The notes beneath the pieces were generated by a model. The model was not told the DNA's origin. It did not search any database and saw nothing but the letters and a program-made list of their open reading frames with translations. From positions 1,453,430 to 1,517,429 of the forward strand of contig NZ_CP007410.1 of assembly GCF_000585995.1 (NCBI RefSeq): a DNA stretch of 64,000 nt, given 5' to 3'. Position numbers and translations under genes: made by a program. The DNA comes from Pseudomonas brassicacearum (GTDB lineage Bacteria > Pseudomonadota > Gammaproteobacteria > Pseudomonadales > Pseudomonadaceae). Of this stretch, positions 49,417-59,012 are shown one piece after another. The stretch's first letter is position 1; every line of letters begins with the position of its first letter.

Positions 49417-50763
49417 TCACCATTGTGGGCGATGAGCGCCCAGCTCGGCTGCTGGCAGTGCCCATTGCAACGGCGTTCCGGTGATTTTCAGCGGCACTTG
49501 CAGCCGATGGGCCGGTCCCCACGGCGTTTGTTCTATCAGCAACCCTTGGTCGTCATCGTCTTCAGGCCGCAATGCGGGCTGGGCGTGCGCTCCCTGTTCA
49601 ATCAACAGCTTCGCCGTGCGGGCCAATGACAGACGTGCCGAGCCGCCGCGGCCGCTTTCCAGGCGTCGGGACAACAACACGATGGCGCTGGCGGCCATCA
49701 GGTACCCAGTGCCGTGGTCCAGTGCCTGCACCGGCAGCGGGGCCGGTTTGTCGGTGTGTTTCCAGGCCATGCCAGCTTCGGCGATGCCGCTGCTCATCTG
49801 CACCAGGCTGTCGAAGCCACGCCGGTTCTGCCACGGCCCGCTCCATCCATAGGCGTTGAGACTGACGTCGATCAGGCCCGGGGCCAGTTGCCGGCGTTGC
49901 TCGACACCGTAGCCCAGGCATTCCAGGGCGTCGGCGCGATAGCCGTGCAGGAGAATGTCGGCGTCCTTGAGCAATGCCTCGAATGCCGCGCGGTCGTCGG
50001 GTTGCTGCAAGTCGAGGCGGGTGCAGCGTTTGCCGAGGGTGACCTCCGGCACCACGCCGGGTTCGTTCCAGGTCGGCGGGTCGACGCGCAAGACATCGGC
50101 GCCCAGGCCTGCGAGGAAGCGGCTGGCGATGGGACCGGCCAGCACGCGGGTCAGGTCCAGCACCTTGAGGCCGGCCAGTGGCTGGGCCACGGAACCGAGC
50201 CAGGGCTGGTGCTGTTCGTCGACGCTTTTGTCCAGGTGCACCAGCGGCTCGGCATTCACCGCCGTGCCCTGCGGATGTGCCTGCCAGGCCTGCCACGAAC
50301 GCATCTGGGCGGCACAACCGCCGGCGTCGACCACCGCTTGTTCCAGTTCGGCCTTGTTCCAGCGGGCCACTTTGCTCGCCATGTCGGCGCGATCGATGCA
50401 GGGGCCGAGGACTTTTTCGGCGGCCAAGCGGTGATGCGGCGCGTTGGTGTGCAAGCGAATCCAACCGTCGGCACTGGCATAGTCGCCGGCCACCGGGTCC
50501 CACATCGGCGGCACGCTCCAGCCGATGGGGCGCAGGGATGTGGAGAACCAGAACGAGGCCAAGCGCCGGTCAACCTCAAGGGGCGATAGGCGACCGGTTT
50601 GCTGGCGGATGAGCTCGGCGGCGGCCTGGCCGGCTGCCGCGATGCTGGCACAAGCCAGCTCCGTGACGGCGAATGCCGAGGGCAGGGCGCCTTCGCCAAT
50701 GAACGGGATCGGGGTCGTGGGCAAGCCGAGCGCGGCTTGCATGGACGTGAGCAGATCGGTCAT
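49417..50763 (-). CDS. CoA transferase family III (CaiB/BaiF)
   Basis: 448 residues from ATG 50763, preceded by GGAGGG. The domain starts clearly at GLKVLDLTRVLAGPIASRFLAGLGADVLRVDPP (about 210), after an unusually long N-terminal half (MTDLLTSMQAALGLPTTPIP and onwards) that itself has fragments like a degenerate repeat of the fold. GYRADALECLGYG and GWSGPWQNRRGFDSLVQMSSG are typical. It transfers CoA between carboxylic acids, but no partner genes are adjacent. Confidence 0.85.
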   Translation of the reverse strand: MTDLLTSMQAALGLPTTPIPFIGEGALPSAFAVTELACASIAAAGQAAAELIRQQTGRLSPLEVDRRLASFWFSTSLRPIGWSVPPMWDPVAGDYASADGWIRLHTNAPHHRLAAEKVLGPCIDRADMASKVARWNKAELEQAVVDAGGCAAQMRSWQAWQAHPQGTAVNAEPLVHLDKSVDEQHQPWLGSVAQPLAGLKVLDLTRVLAGPIASRFLAGLGADVLRVDPPTWNEPGVVPEVTLGKRCTRLDLQQPDDRAAFEALLKDADILLHGYRADALECLGYGVEQRRQLAPGLIDVSLNAYGWSGPWQNRRGFDSLVQMSSGIAEAGMAWKHTDKPAPLPVQALDHGTGYLMAASAIVLLSRRLESGRGGSARLSLARTAKLLIEQGAHAQPALRPEDDDDQGLLIEQTPWGPAHRLQVPLKITGTPLQWALPAAELGAHRPQW

Positions 50764-50818
50764 CGAAGGCCCTCCAAAACGAGAGAGCGAGCATAGATCA
50801 AAAATCTGTAGGGAGCCC

Positions 50819-50855
50819 GCTTCGCGCCCCAGCGGGAGCAAGCTCCCTCGCCACG
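50819..50855. repeat. Half REPIN, GAGGGAGCTTGCTCC family
   Basis: Only the right arm (CCAGCGGGAGCAAGCTCC and CTCGCCACG) remains. Confidence 0.75.
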
Positions 50856-50917
50856 GGAATGGCCATGGATAGGCTCTGGTCGGGACCAGATCCACAGGTT
50901 GCCCAGCCCCATGCCCC

Positions 50918-50994
50918 TGTGGGCTTGCTCGCGGAGCAACAGGCACAGTTATTTCGACTGACACGCCGCTTTCGCGAGCAAGCCCGCTCCCACA
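50918..50994. repeat. REPIN with a truncated left REP
   Basis: The left copy reads TGTGGGCTTGCTCGCG, lacking about five bases of TGTGGGAGCGGGCTTGCTCG; the right copy is intact. The loop matches that of the arcB-arcC REPIN. Confidence 0.85.
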
Positions 50995-51017
50995 AAAAGC
51001 TGAACTGCCGTGTTCAG

Positions 51018-52019
51018 TTATTCCGCGTTACACAACGCCAGGCAGTTATCCAGCATGCGGTTGGAGAAGCCCCATTCGTTGTCATACCAGGCCAGTACCT
51101 TGAGCAGCTTGCCGCTGGCCTTGGTGTGGTTGGCGTCGAAGATCGACGACAGTGGGTTGTGGTTGAAATCGCTGGAGACCAGCGGCAGGGTGTTGTAGCC
51201 GAGGATTTTCGAATGCTGGCTGGCCTGGCGCAGCAGCTCGTTGACTTCCTCGGCCGAGGCTTCGCGCTTGAGTTGCACGGTCAGGTCCACCAGGGACACG
51301 TTGATCACTGGTACACGCACCGCCATGCCGGTCAGCTTGCCCGCCAGTTCCGGCAGTACCAGGCCCACCGCTTCGGCGGCGCCGGTCTTGCTCGGGATCA
51401 TGTTCTGGGTGGCCGAACGGGCGCGGTACGGGTCGGTGTGGTAGACGTCGGTCAGGTTCTGGTCGTTGGTGTAGGCGTGGATGGTGGTCATCAGGCCACT
51501 CTCGATGCCCAGTTCGCGGTGCAGCACCTGGGCCACCGGGGCCAGGCAGTTGGTGGTGCACGAAGCGTTGGAAATGATCTGGTGGGATTGGCGCAGGATG
51601 TCGTGGTTCACGCCATACACCACGGTGGCATCGGCACCCTTGGCCGGGGCCGAAATGATCACCTTGCGGGCGCCGGCGGTGATGTGGGCCGCGGCCTTGG
51701 AGCGGTCGGTGAACAGACCGGTGCATTCGAACACCACGTCGATCTTCTCGGCGGCCCAGGGCAGTTCGGCCGGGTTGCGGATGGCGCTGACCGAGATGCG
51801 GTCGCCATTGACCGTCAGGCTTTCGTGATCGTGCTGTACATCTGCATCGAAGGTGCCGTGAACCGTGTCGAACTTGAGCAGATGAGCGTTGATCGCACTG
51901 TCACCCAGGTCATTGATGGCGACGATCTGCAAGTCGCGGCGATAGCCTTGGGTATACAGTGCACGGAGAACGTTGCGGCCGATGCGGCCAAAACCATTGA
52001 TTGCAATTCGAAGAGTCAT
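51018..52019 (-). CDS. gapA: Glyceraldehyde-3-phosphate dehydrogenase, type I
   Basis: 333 residues from ATG 52019. NAD fold [15 protein letters not shown]; catalytic Cys154 in [30 protein letters not shown]-terminal [12 protein letters not shown]. It is divergent from edd, as in other pseudomonads (gap-1), and acts just below the Entner-Doudoroff step. It is likely regulated with edd by HexR. Confidence 0.95.
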   Translation of the reverse strand: MTLRIAINGFGRIGRNVLRALYTQGYRRDLQIVAINDLGDSAINAHLLKFDTVHGTFDADVQHDHESLTVNGDRISVSAIRNPAELPWAAEKIDVVFECTGLFTDRSKAAAHITAGARKVIISAPAKGADATVVYGVNHDILRQSHQIISNASCTTNCLAPVAQVLHRELGIESGLMTTIHAYTNDQNLTDVYHTDPYRARSATQNMIPSKTGAAEAVGLVLPELAGKLTGMAVRVPVINVSLVDLTVQLKREASAEEVNELLRQASQHSKILGYNTLPLVSSDFNHNPLSSIFDANHTKASGKLLKVLAWYDNEWGFSNRMLDNCLALCNAE

Positions 52020-52038
52020 TAACTGCGCCGCCATCGAT

Positions 52039-52056
52039 TTGTTGTTGGAATTACAA
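52039..52056. promoter_or_regulatory. Possible HexR site between gapA and edd
   Basis: TTGTTGTTGGAATTACAA has a full right half (ATTACAA) of the HexR consensus and a weak left half. It begins 20 bases before the gapA ATG. The rest of the 218-base gap is AT-rich promoter-like sequence. Confidence 0.45.
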
Positions 52057-52237
52057 GATTATTCGCATAAAAATAGAAAACAAGCCTTTTTAGTGGCAAT
52101 ATTTTGTTTTATCTACAACGAGTGGCCTGAATCAACTGGTCCGAATGGTCAATAAACCGTCTGTCGCCCAACGCCAGGGGGCTTTTGACCAGCATAGACA
52201 ATCAGGTCGCCACACCCGTTAGCCTGGAGTTCTACAC

Positions 52238-54064
52238 ATGCATCCCCGCGTCCTTGAGGTCACCGAACGGCTTATCGCCCGCAGCCGCGCCACGCGTGAG
52301 GCTTACCTTGCATTGATCCGTGGTGCAGCCAGCGACGGTCCGACGCGCGGCAAGTTGCAATGCGCCAACTTCGCCCACGGCGTGGCCGGTTGCGGCACCG
52401 AAGACAAGCACCACCTGCGGATGATGAACGCCGCCAACATCGCCATCGTGTCTTCCTATAACGACATGCTCTCGGCCCACCAGCCCTACGAAGTCTTCCC
52501 GGAACAGATCAAGAAAGCCCTGCGCGAGATCGGCTCGGTCGGCCAGTTTGCCGGCGGCACGCCCGCCATGTGCGACGGCGTAACCCAGGGCGAGGCGGGG
52601 ATGGAACTGAGCCTGCCAAGCCGCGAAGTCATCGCGCTGTCCACGGCGGTGGCGTTGTCCCACAACATGTTCGACGGCGCGCTGATGCTCGGTATCTGCG
52701 ACAAGATCGTCCCGGGCCTGATGATGGGGGCGCTGCGCTTCGGTCACTTGCCAACGATTTTCGTCCCCGGCGGGCCGATGGTCTCGGGGATTTCCAACAA
52801 GCAGAAAGCCGACGTGCGCCAGCGCTACGCCGAAGGCAAGGCCACCCGCGAAGAGCTGCTGGAATCGGAGATGAAGTCCTACCACAGCCCGGGCACTTGC
52901 ACCTTCTACGGCACGGCCAATACCAACCAGTTGCTGATGGAAGTGATGGGCCTGCATTTGCCGGGCGCTTCCTTCGTCAACCCGAACACCCCGCTGCGCG
53001 ATGCCCTGACTCGCGAAGCGGCGTTCCAGGTCACGCGCCTGACCAAGCAGAGCGGCAACTTCATGCCCATCGGCGAGATCGTCGATGAGCGTTCGCTGGT
53101 CAATTCCATCGTTGCGTTGCATGCCACCGGCGGCTCGACCAACCACACGCTGCATATGCCAGCCATTGCCATGGCGGCGGGCATCCAGCTGACTTGGCAG
53201 GACATGGCCGACCTCTCCGAGGTGGTGCCGACCCTGAGCCACGTCTACCCGAACGGCAAGGCCGACATCAACCACTTCCAGGCGGCAGGCGGCATGTCGT
53301 TCCTGATCCGCGAATTGCTGGAAGCCGGTTTGCTCCACGAAAACGTCAACACCGTGCTCGGTCACGGCCTGAGCCGCTACACCCAGGAACCGTTCCTCGA
53401 GGATGGCGAGCTGGTGTGGCGCGATGGCCCGATCGAAAGCCTCGATGAAAACATCCTGCGCCCGGTGGCCCGCGCGTTCTCGCCGGAGGGCGGCCTGCGG
53501 GTGATGGAAGGCAACCTGGGTCGTGGCGTGATGAAAGTCTCGGCCGTGGCCGTGGAAAACCAGATCGTCGAAGCCCCGGCCATGGTCTTCCAGGATCAAC
53601 AGGACCTGGCCGACGCGTTCAAGGCCGGTCTGCTGGAGAAAGATTTCGTCGCGGTGATGCGCTTCCAGGGGCCACGCTCCAACGGCATGCCGGAGCTGCA
53701 CAAGATGACGCCGTTCCTTGGCGTGTTGCAGGATCGTGGCTTCAAAGTGGCACTGGTGACCGACGGGCGCATGTCCGGCGCGTCGGGGAAAATCCCGGCG
53801 GCCATCCACGTCAGCCCCGAAGCTTATGTCGGTGGCGCGTTGGCCCGGGTGCAGGAGGGCGATATCATCCGTGTCGATGGCGTCGAAGGCACCTTGGAGT
53901 TGAAGGTGGACGCCGCGGAATTCGCAGCGCGCGAACCTGCCAAGGGCTTGTTGGGCAACAACATCGGCACCGGTCGCGAGCTGTTTGGTTTCATGCGCAT
54001 GGCCTTCAGCTCGGCAGAGCAGGGCGCCAGCGCCTTCACTTCTGCCCTGGAGACGCTTAATTGA
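52238..54064 (+). CDS. edd: 6-phosphogluconate dehydratase
   Basis: 608 residues. ILVD/EDD family: [22 protein letters not shown] (iron-sulfur and substrate region), [39 protein letters not shown] and the C-terminal [23 protein letters not shown]. It dehydrates 6-phosphogluconate to KDPG in the Entner-Doudoroff route. GGAG precedes the ATG. The stop overlaps the glk start by 4 bases. Confidence 0.97.
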   Translation: MHPRVLEVTERLIARSRATREAYLALIRGAASDGPTRGKLQCANFAHGVAGCGTEDKHHLRMMNAANIAIVSSYNDMLSAHQPYEVFPEQIKKALREIGSVGQFAGGTPAMCDGVTQGEAGMELSLPSREVIALSTAVALSHNMFDGALMLGICDKIVPGLMMGALRFGHLPTIFVPGGPMVSGISNKQKADVRQRYAEGKATREELLESEMKSYHSPGTCTFYGTANTNQLLMEVMGLHLPGASFVNPNTPLRDALTREAAFQVTRLTKQSGNFMPIGEIVDERSLVNSIVALHATGGSTNHTLHMPAIAMAAGIQLTWQDMADLSEVVPTLSHVYPNGKADINHFQAAGGMSFLIRELLEAGLLHENVNTVLGHGLSRYTQEPFLEDGELVWRDGPIESLDENILRPVARAFSPEGGLRVMEGNLGRGVMKVSAVAVENQIVEAPAMVFQDQQDLADAFKAGLLEKDFVAVMRFQGPRSNGMPELHKMTPFLGVLQDRGFKVALVTDGRMSGASGKIPAAIHVSPEAYVGGALARVQEGDIIRVDGVEGTLELKVDAAEFAAREPAKGLLGNNIGTGRELFGFMRMAFSSAEQGASAFTSALETLN

Positions 54065-55020
54065 AACTGGCTTTGGTCGGTGACATCGGTGGGACCAACG
54101 CACGTTTCGCGTTGTGGAAGAACCACAACCTGGAAAACATCCAGGTGCTGGCGACGGCGGACTATGCCTGCCCTGAAGAGGCCATCCAGGTTTACCTGGC
54201 CGGCCTGGGCATGAAGCCGGGGGCCATCGGTTCGGTGTGCCTGTCGGTGGCCGGCCCCGTGAGCGGTGATGAGTTCCGTTTCACCAACAATCACTGGCGC
54301 CTGAGCAACCAGGCGTTCTGCAAGACCTTGCAGGTGGAGAAGCTGTTGCTGGTCAACGACTTCTCGGCCATGGCCCTGGGCATGACCTGTTTGCGGCCCG
54401 ATGAATTCCGGGTCGTGTGCGAAGGCACCCCTGAACCGATGCGCCCGGCGGTGGTGATCGGCCCGGGCACCGGGTTGGGCGTCGGTACGCTGCTGGACCT
54501 GGGTGAAGGCCGTTTCGCGGCGCTGCCAGGGGAGGGTGGCCATGTCGACCTGCCCATGAGCAGCCCGCGGGAGACCCAGCTCTGGCAACACATCTACAGC
54601 GAAATCGGCCACGTCAGCGCCGAAACCGCCCTGAGCGGCAGCGGTTTGCCTCGGGTGTACCGGGCCATCTGCGCGGTAGACGGCCATGCGCCGGTGCTCG
54701 ATACCCCGGAATCCATCACAGCAGCCGGCTTGGCCGGCGATCCCATCGCCCTGGAAGTGCTCGAGCAGTTCTGCTGTTGGCTGGGGCGTGTCGCCGGCAA
54801 CAATGTGCTGACGCTAGGGGGGCGCGGCGGTGTCTATATCGTCGGCGGTGTGGTCCCGCGGTTCGCCGATTTCTTCCTTGAAAGCGGTTTCGCCCGTTGC
54901 TTCGCCGACAAGGGCTGCATGAGCGATTACTTCAAGGGCATTCCGGTCTGGCTGGTGACCGCGCCGTACTCCGGCCTGATGGGCGCGGGTGTGGCGTTGG
55001 AGCAATCGATTCCAGTTTGA
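54061..55020 (+). CDS. glk: Glucokinase
   Basis: 319 residues beginning with TTG 54061 ([20 protein letters not shown]); TTGA overlaps the edd stop, and CTGGAG is the ribosome site. The phosphate loop [28 protein letters not shown] and GGHVDLPM (catalytic region) are typical of the hexokinase/ROK-like glucokinase family 1. It phosphorylates glucose brought in by the Gts transporter. Confidence 0.95.
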   Translation: MKLALVGDIGGTNARFALWKNHNLENIQVLATADYACPEEAIQVYLAGLGMKPGAIGSVCLSVAGPVSGDEFRFTNNHWRLSNQAFCKTLQVEKLLLVNDFSAMALGMTCLRPDEFRVVCEGTPEPMRPAVVIGPGTGLGVGTLLDLGEGRFAALPGEGGHVDLPMSSPRETQLWQHIYSEIGHVSAETALSGSGLPRVYRAICAVDGHAPVLDTPESITAAGLAGDPIALEVLEQFCCWLGRVAGNNVLTLGGRGGVYIVGGVVPRFADFFLESGFARCFADKGCMSDYFKGIPVWLVTAPYSGLMGAGVALEQSIPV

Positions 55021-55032
55021 AATGTGATCCCC

Positions 55033-55122
55033 TGTGGGAGCGAGCTTGCTCGCGATGACGGAGTGTCAGTCGCCATTGATGTTGACTGATACACCGCTTT
55101 CGCGAGCAAGCCCGCTCCCACA
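55033..55122. repeat. REPIN, mixed TGTGGGAGCGAGC/GCGGGC arms
   Basis: Inverted REP pair after glk and before gltR. Confidence 0.9.
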
Positions 55123-55198
55123 AAGGTTTTGTGGTGTGTTTGTAGTCCTCATCCATCAGGCATAATCCGCCCCAATCCAAACAACAAGGACGAGGCCC

Positions 55199-55930
55199 GT
55201 GAGTTCAGTGAACAAATCGATTTTGTTGGTCGACGACGACCAGGAGATTCGCGAACTGCTGGACACTTACCTCAGCCGCGCGGGTTTCCAGGTGCGCACC
55301 ACGCCTGATGGTGCCGGGTTTCGCCAGGCGCTGAACGAGGCGCCGAGCGACCTGGTGATCCTTGACGTGATGCTGCCCGACGAGGACGGCTTCAGCCTTT
55401 GCCGCTGGGTTCGCCAGCACCCGCGCCAGGCCCACGTGCCGATCATCATGCTCACCGCCAGTTCCGACGAGGCCGACCGGGTCATTGGCCTGGAACTGGG
55501 GGCCGATGATTACCTGGGCAAACCCTTCAGTCCTCGCGAGTTGCAGGCGCGCATCAAGGCCCTGCTGCGCCGGGCGCAATTCGGCCAGGAACGCTCCGGC
55601 GGCGAAGTGCTGGCCTTCGACGAGTGGCGGCTGGACATGGTCAGTCATCGGCTGTTCCACACCGACGGTGAAGAGGTGATTCTCTCCGGCGCCGATTTCG
55701 CCCTGCTCAAGTTGTTTCTGGACCATCCCCAGGAAATCCTCGACCGCGACACCATCGGCAATGCGACCCGTGGCCGTGAGTTGATGCCCCTGGACCGGAT
55801 CGTCGACATGGCCGTCAGTCGCCTGCGCCAGCGCCTGCGTGACACCGACAAGCCGCCGCGGCTGATCCGCACGGTGCGTGGCAGCGGCTATCAACTGGCG
55901 GCCAGTGTGGTTGCCAGCAATGGTCATTGA
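55199..55930 (+). CDS. gltR: Response regulator GltR
   Basis: 243 residues from GTG 55199, with AAGGACGAGG upstream. Receiver domain: LLVDDDQEIRELLD, the phosphoacceptor Asp in LVILDVMLPDEDG, and MLTASS and ADDYLGKPF. OmpR-type winged helix at the C-terminus (DRIVDMAVSRLRQRLRD, RTVRGSGYQL). In P. putida and P. aeruginosa this regulator controls glucose transport genes (oprB, gts). It overlaps the sensor gene. Confidence 0.93.
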   Translation: MSSVNKSILLVDDDQEIRELLDTYLSRAGFQVRTTPDGAGFRQALNEAPSDLVILDVMLPDEDGFSLCRWVRQHPRQAHVPIIMLTASSDEADRVIGLELGADDYLGKPFSPRELQARIKALLRRAQFGQERSGGEVLAFDEWRLDMVSHRLFHTDGEEVILSGADFALLKLFLDHPQEILDRDTIGNATRGRELMPLDRIVDMAVSRLRQRLRDTDKPPRLIRTVRGSGYQLAASVVASNGH

Positions 55931-57389
55931 CTGGGTCAAGAAAGTCGCCCGACGGGTACCGGTGCCGCGCTCGTTGTTAGGGCGGATGCTGTTGCTGACC
56001 TTGCTGGTGGTGCTGTTCGCCCAGACCCTGTCCAGCCTGATCTGGGTCTCGCAATTGCGCGCCACCCAGCTCGAAGGCCTGGTCACCAGCGCCCGTAGCC
56101 TGGCCCATTCGATGACCGCCAGCGTTAGCTACCTGCGCTCGCTGCCGGTGGCTTATCGGCCATTGGTGCTGGATCAGTTGCGCAGCATGGGCGGTACGCG
56201 GTTTGTCGTCACGCTCAACGACAAGCCCCTGGGCATGGACGTGCTGCCGGTGACGCCGCGCAAGCTGGCGGTGCTCAAGGCGGTGGACGATGTGCTGCGC
56301 CGGTCCCTGGGCAATAGCGCCGATATCTCGGTCAATTTTGTCAGCCCCGACGATCTGCGAATTTTCAACGCCGGGTTGAAACTCGACGAACTGCCCCGCT
56401 CGTGGGCCCACTACGCCTTGACGCTTGAGCCTGTGAACCCGCCAGTGCTGGTCACGCAAATCCAGATGGCGCCGGGCGAATGGCTGTACATCGCCTCGTT
56501 GCTGCCCGAACCCTACACCAGCCTCGAAGAGCAAGACCTGCCCAAGCAACAGGTCGGTTTCATCGTGCTCACCAGCAGCCTGCTGTTGCTGTTCATCGGC
56601 TTGCTGGTGCACTGGCAGAGCCGACCTCTGAAGCGCTTGGCTCGAGCGGCGCGGGACATGTCCCTGGGGGCTGAAGTGGAACCGGTGGCCGAGGGCGGCG
56701 GCAGCGAAGTGGTGGAAGTGGGGCGGGCGTTCAATGCCATGCGCGAGCGCATCAGCCGTTACCTGACCGAACGTAGCCAGTTGTTCAGCGCGATTTCCCA
56801 TGACTTGCGCACGCCCATCACCCGGTTGCGCTTGCGGGTCGAGCTGCTGGAAGACGAAAACCTGCAAGCCAAGTTCGGCCGCGACCTGGACGAGCTGGAG
56901 CTGCTGGTCAAAGGCGCGCTGCAGTGCGTCAAGGACACCGACATCCACGAGAACATCGAGCCGGTGGACCTCAATCATGTGCTCGATTGCCTGGTCGAAC
57001 CTTACCTGGCGCCCAACGGCAACGGCCGGGTGACCCAGGATGGTCGGGCGCTGGCGCCGTATCCCGGCAAGCCGCTGGCGCTCAAGCGCTGCATCGGCAA
57101 CCTGATCGATAACGCCTTGAAGTATGGGCAGAACGCCCATCTACACATCGACGACGATGAAACCGCGTTTATCCTGCACGTCGACGACGAAGGCCCGGGT
57201 GTGCCGGAACAGCGCCTGGAGCAAGTCTTCGAGCCGCACTTCCGCCTCGCCGGCCAACAGCAGGGCTATGGCCTGGGCCTGGGCATCGCCCGCAACATCG
57301 CCCACAGCCATGGCGGCGAAGTGAGCCTGCAGAACCTGCGCGAGGGTGGGTTGCGGGTGACCTTGCAGTTGCCTCGCAGTGTGGAATAG
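55920..57389 (+). CDS. gltS: Sensor histidine kinase GltS/GtrS
   Basis: 489 residues from ATG 55920, overlapping gltR by 11 bases. Two transmembrane helices (about 22-43 and 209-230) flank a 165-residue periplasmic domain that senses the sugar-acid signal (in GtrS, 2-ketogluconate or 6-phosphogluconate). HAMP region at 235-290, H-box FSAISHDLRTPITRLR, N-box GNLIDNALKYG, and G-boxes VDDEGPGVPEQ and GYGLGLGIARNIAH are all intact. Confidence 0.93.
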   Translation: MVIDWVKKVARRVPVPRSLLGRMLLLTLLVVLFAQTLSSLIWVSQLRATQLEGLVTSARSLAHSMTASVSYLRSLPVAYRPLVLDQLRSMGGTRFVVTLNDKPLGMDVLPVTPRKLAVLKAVDDVLRRSLGNSADISVNFVSPDDLRIFNAGLKLDELPRSWAHYALTLEPVNPPVLVTQIQMAPGEWLYIASLLPEPYTSLEEQDLPKQQVGFIVLTSSLLLLFIGLLVHWQSRPLKRLARAARDMSLGAEVEPVAEGGGSEVVEVGRAFNAMRERISRYLTERSQLFSAISHDLRTPITRLRLRVELLEDENLQAKFGRDLDELELLVKGALQCVKDTDIHENIEPVDLNHVLDCLVEPYLAPNGNGRVTQDGRALAPYPGKPLALKRCIGNLIDNALKYGQNAHLHIDDDETAFILHVDDEGPGVPEQRLEQVFEPHFRLAGQQQGYGLGLGIARNIAHSHGGEVSLQNLREGGLRVTLQLPRSVE

Positions 57390-57409
57390 CCGGACCGCGT
57401 CATCGTTCT

Positions 57410-57500
57410 TCGCGAGCAAGCCCGCTCCCACAGGGGATTTGGGTTGAACATGGAATCCATGAACACTGTGTACTTAGTGTGGGAGCGAGCTTGCTCGCGA
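57410..57500. repeat. REP pair, outward orientation
   Basis: TCGCGAGCAAGCCCGCTCCC then TGTGGGAGCGAGCTTGCTCG, tail to tail. Confidence 0.85.
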
Positions 57501-57529
57501 TAGTGTCAGCAGCTTCAATCTCTCATTCA

Positions 57530-57559
57530 GAGTTATGTCACAAATCGGTGACATAACTC
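57530..57559. promoter_or_regulatory. Perfect 12-bp inverted repeat upstream of the isomerase gene
   Basis: GAGTTATGTCAC (57530-57541) and GTGACATAACTC (57548-57559) with a 6-base spacer. It ends 10 bases before the -35-like TTACCT and holds the conserved TGACAT also found before gtsA. Confidence 0.6.
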
Positions 57560-57569
57560 GCCCCTTTCG

Positions 57570-57599
57570 TTACCTGCCCCTCCTCATCCCTTGTTTAGA
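57570..57599 (+). promoter_or_regulatory. Promoter of the isomerase gene, copied at gtsA
   Basis: TTACCT at 57570 and TTTAGA at 57594 with 18 bases between; the upstream TGACAT is 21 bases before TTACCT. The spacing is identical at 58905-58955. Confidence 0.5.
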
Positions 57600-57636
57600 C
57601 TCCCTGCGTCAAAACAACAAAAAAAGGTACCTCTTG

Positions 57637-58896
57637 ATGGACACCTTCCAACCGGCCTTCAGCAGTTGGCTGAACTCGCCTGCCCACCAGCAATGGCTGG
57701 CCGCCGAAGGCTTGCGACTGCTGGCGTTCGCCAAGGCCTCGAAGCTGCCGGATGGCTTTGGCAACCTGGACGAGCTGGGGCGCCTGCCGGCCAATGCCCG
57801 GGCCGAAACCATGAACACCGCGCGCATGACCCACAGCTTCGCCATGGCGCACATCCAGGGCCTGCCGGGGTTTGCCGAGCTGGTGGATCATGGCGTCGAG
57901 GCCCTGAGCGGCCCTTTGCGCGACGCCGAACATGGTGGCTGGTTCGCCACGGCGCAACCCCCTGAAGATGACACCGGCAAGGCCGCCTACCTGCATGCCT
58001 TCGTGGCCCTGGCCGCCAGTTCCGCCGTGGTGGCCCAGCGCCCCGGTGCCCAGGCATTGCTGGACGAAGCGGTGCGGGTCATCGACGCGCATTTCTGGAG
58101 CGAGGAAGAGGGCGCCCTGCGCGAGTCCTTCAACCGCGACTGGAGCATCGAGGAGGCGTATCGCGGCGCCAACAGCAACATGCACGCCACCGAGGCTTTC
58201 CTGGCCCTGGCCGATGCCACGGACGATCCGCGCTGGCTGGTGCGCGCCCTGCACATCGTCGAACGAGTGATCCACGGCCATGCCGCCGCCAACGACTACC
58301 TGGTGGTGGAGCATTTCGATCGCGATTGGCAGCCGTTGCGCGAATACAACCACGACAATCCCGCCGACGGTTTCCGCCCGTACGGCACCACCCCCGGGCA
58401 CGGTTTCGAATGGGCGCGGCTGCTGCTGCACCTTGAAGCGGCGCGGGTGCAGATCGGCATGCTGACCCCCGGTTGGCTGGCCCAGGACGCGCAAAAACTG
58501 TTCGACCAGAACTGCCGTCACGGTTGGAATGTCGATGGTGCGCCAGGCATTGTCTACACGCTGGATTGGGACAACCGCGCCGTGGTCCGCCATCGCCTGC
58601 ATTGGGTGCACGCCGAAGCGGCGGCCGCTGCCAGCGCCTTGCTCAAGCGCACCGACGAGGCGAAATACGAAGCCTGGTACCGACTGTTCTGGGAATTTTG
58701 TGACAAGCATTTCATCGACCGCTGCAACGGCAGCTGGCATCACGAACTCGACCCGCAAAACAGCCCTAGCGCCGACATCTGGCCAGGCAAGCCGGATCTG
58801 TATCACGCCTGGCAGGCGGTGCTGATTCCGCGCTTGCCCCTGGCACCCAGCATGGCCACGGCCCTGGCGAAATTCTCCAGTCCTGCGCCTGTGTAA
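57637..58896 (+). CDS. AGE family sugar isomerase (mannose isomerase/YihS-like)
   Basis: 419 residues from ATG 57637, with AAAAAGG ahead. It is an alpha/alpha-barrel of the N-acylglucosamine 2-epimerase superfamily. Conserved active-site histidines are seen in ANSNMHATEAFLAL, GTTPGHGFEWARLLLHLEA and RHRLHWVHAEAAAAASALL. Pseudomonas relatives convert mannose to fructose. It sits between gltS and gtsA and its upstream region closely resembles that of gtsA, which suggests shared induction by a hexose. Substrate is inferred. Confidence 0.88.
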   Translation: MDTFQPAFSSWLNSPAHQQWLAAEGLRLLAFAKASKLPDGFGNLDELGRLPANARAETMNTARMTHSFAMAHIQGLPGFAELVDHGVEALSGPLRDAEHGGWFATAQPPEDDTGKAAYLHAFVALAASSAVVAQRPGAQALLDEAVRVIDAHFWSEEEGALRESFNRDWSIEEAYRGANSNMHATEAFLALADATDDPRWLVRALHIVERVIHGHAAANDYLVVEHFDRDWQPLREYNHDNPADGFRPYGTTPGHGFEWARLLLHLEAARVQIGMLTPGWLAQDAQKLFDQNCRHGWNVDGAPGIVYTLDWDNRAVVRHRLHWVHAEAAAAASALLKRTDEAKYEAWYRLFWEFCDKHFIDRCNGSWHHELDPQNSPSADIWPGKPDLYHAWQAVLIPRLPLAPSMATALAKFSSPAPV

Positions 58897-58904
58897 CCAT
58901 GTCG

Positions 58905-58955
58905 TGACATTTGCACGTCCCTTCGTTACCTGCGAAGGGATTTCCCCTGTTTAGA
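58905..58955 (+). promoter_or_regulatory. Promoter of gtsA
   Basis: TGACAT (58905), TTACCT (58926) and TTTAGA (58950), same distances as the isomerase promoter. ATGTC-GT-GACAT at 58899-58910 is a compact dyad over the first block. Confidence 0.5.
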
Positions 58956-59012
58956 ATCCGTGCAGCGCAAGCTCCAGACTTGCATGCATAACAACAAGAA
59001 AGGTACTTCTAG

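Noticed and set aside
50764..50964. Extended N-terminus of the CoA transferase
   Set aside because: It translates REP sequence; a strong GGAGGG stands before ATG 50763.
52232..54103. Minus-strand frame of 623 codons opposite edd
   Set aside because: Shadow of edd; no family resemblance.
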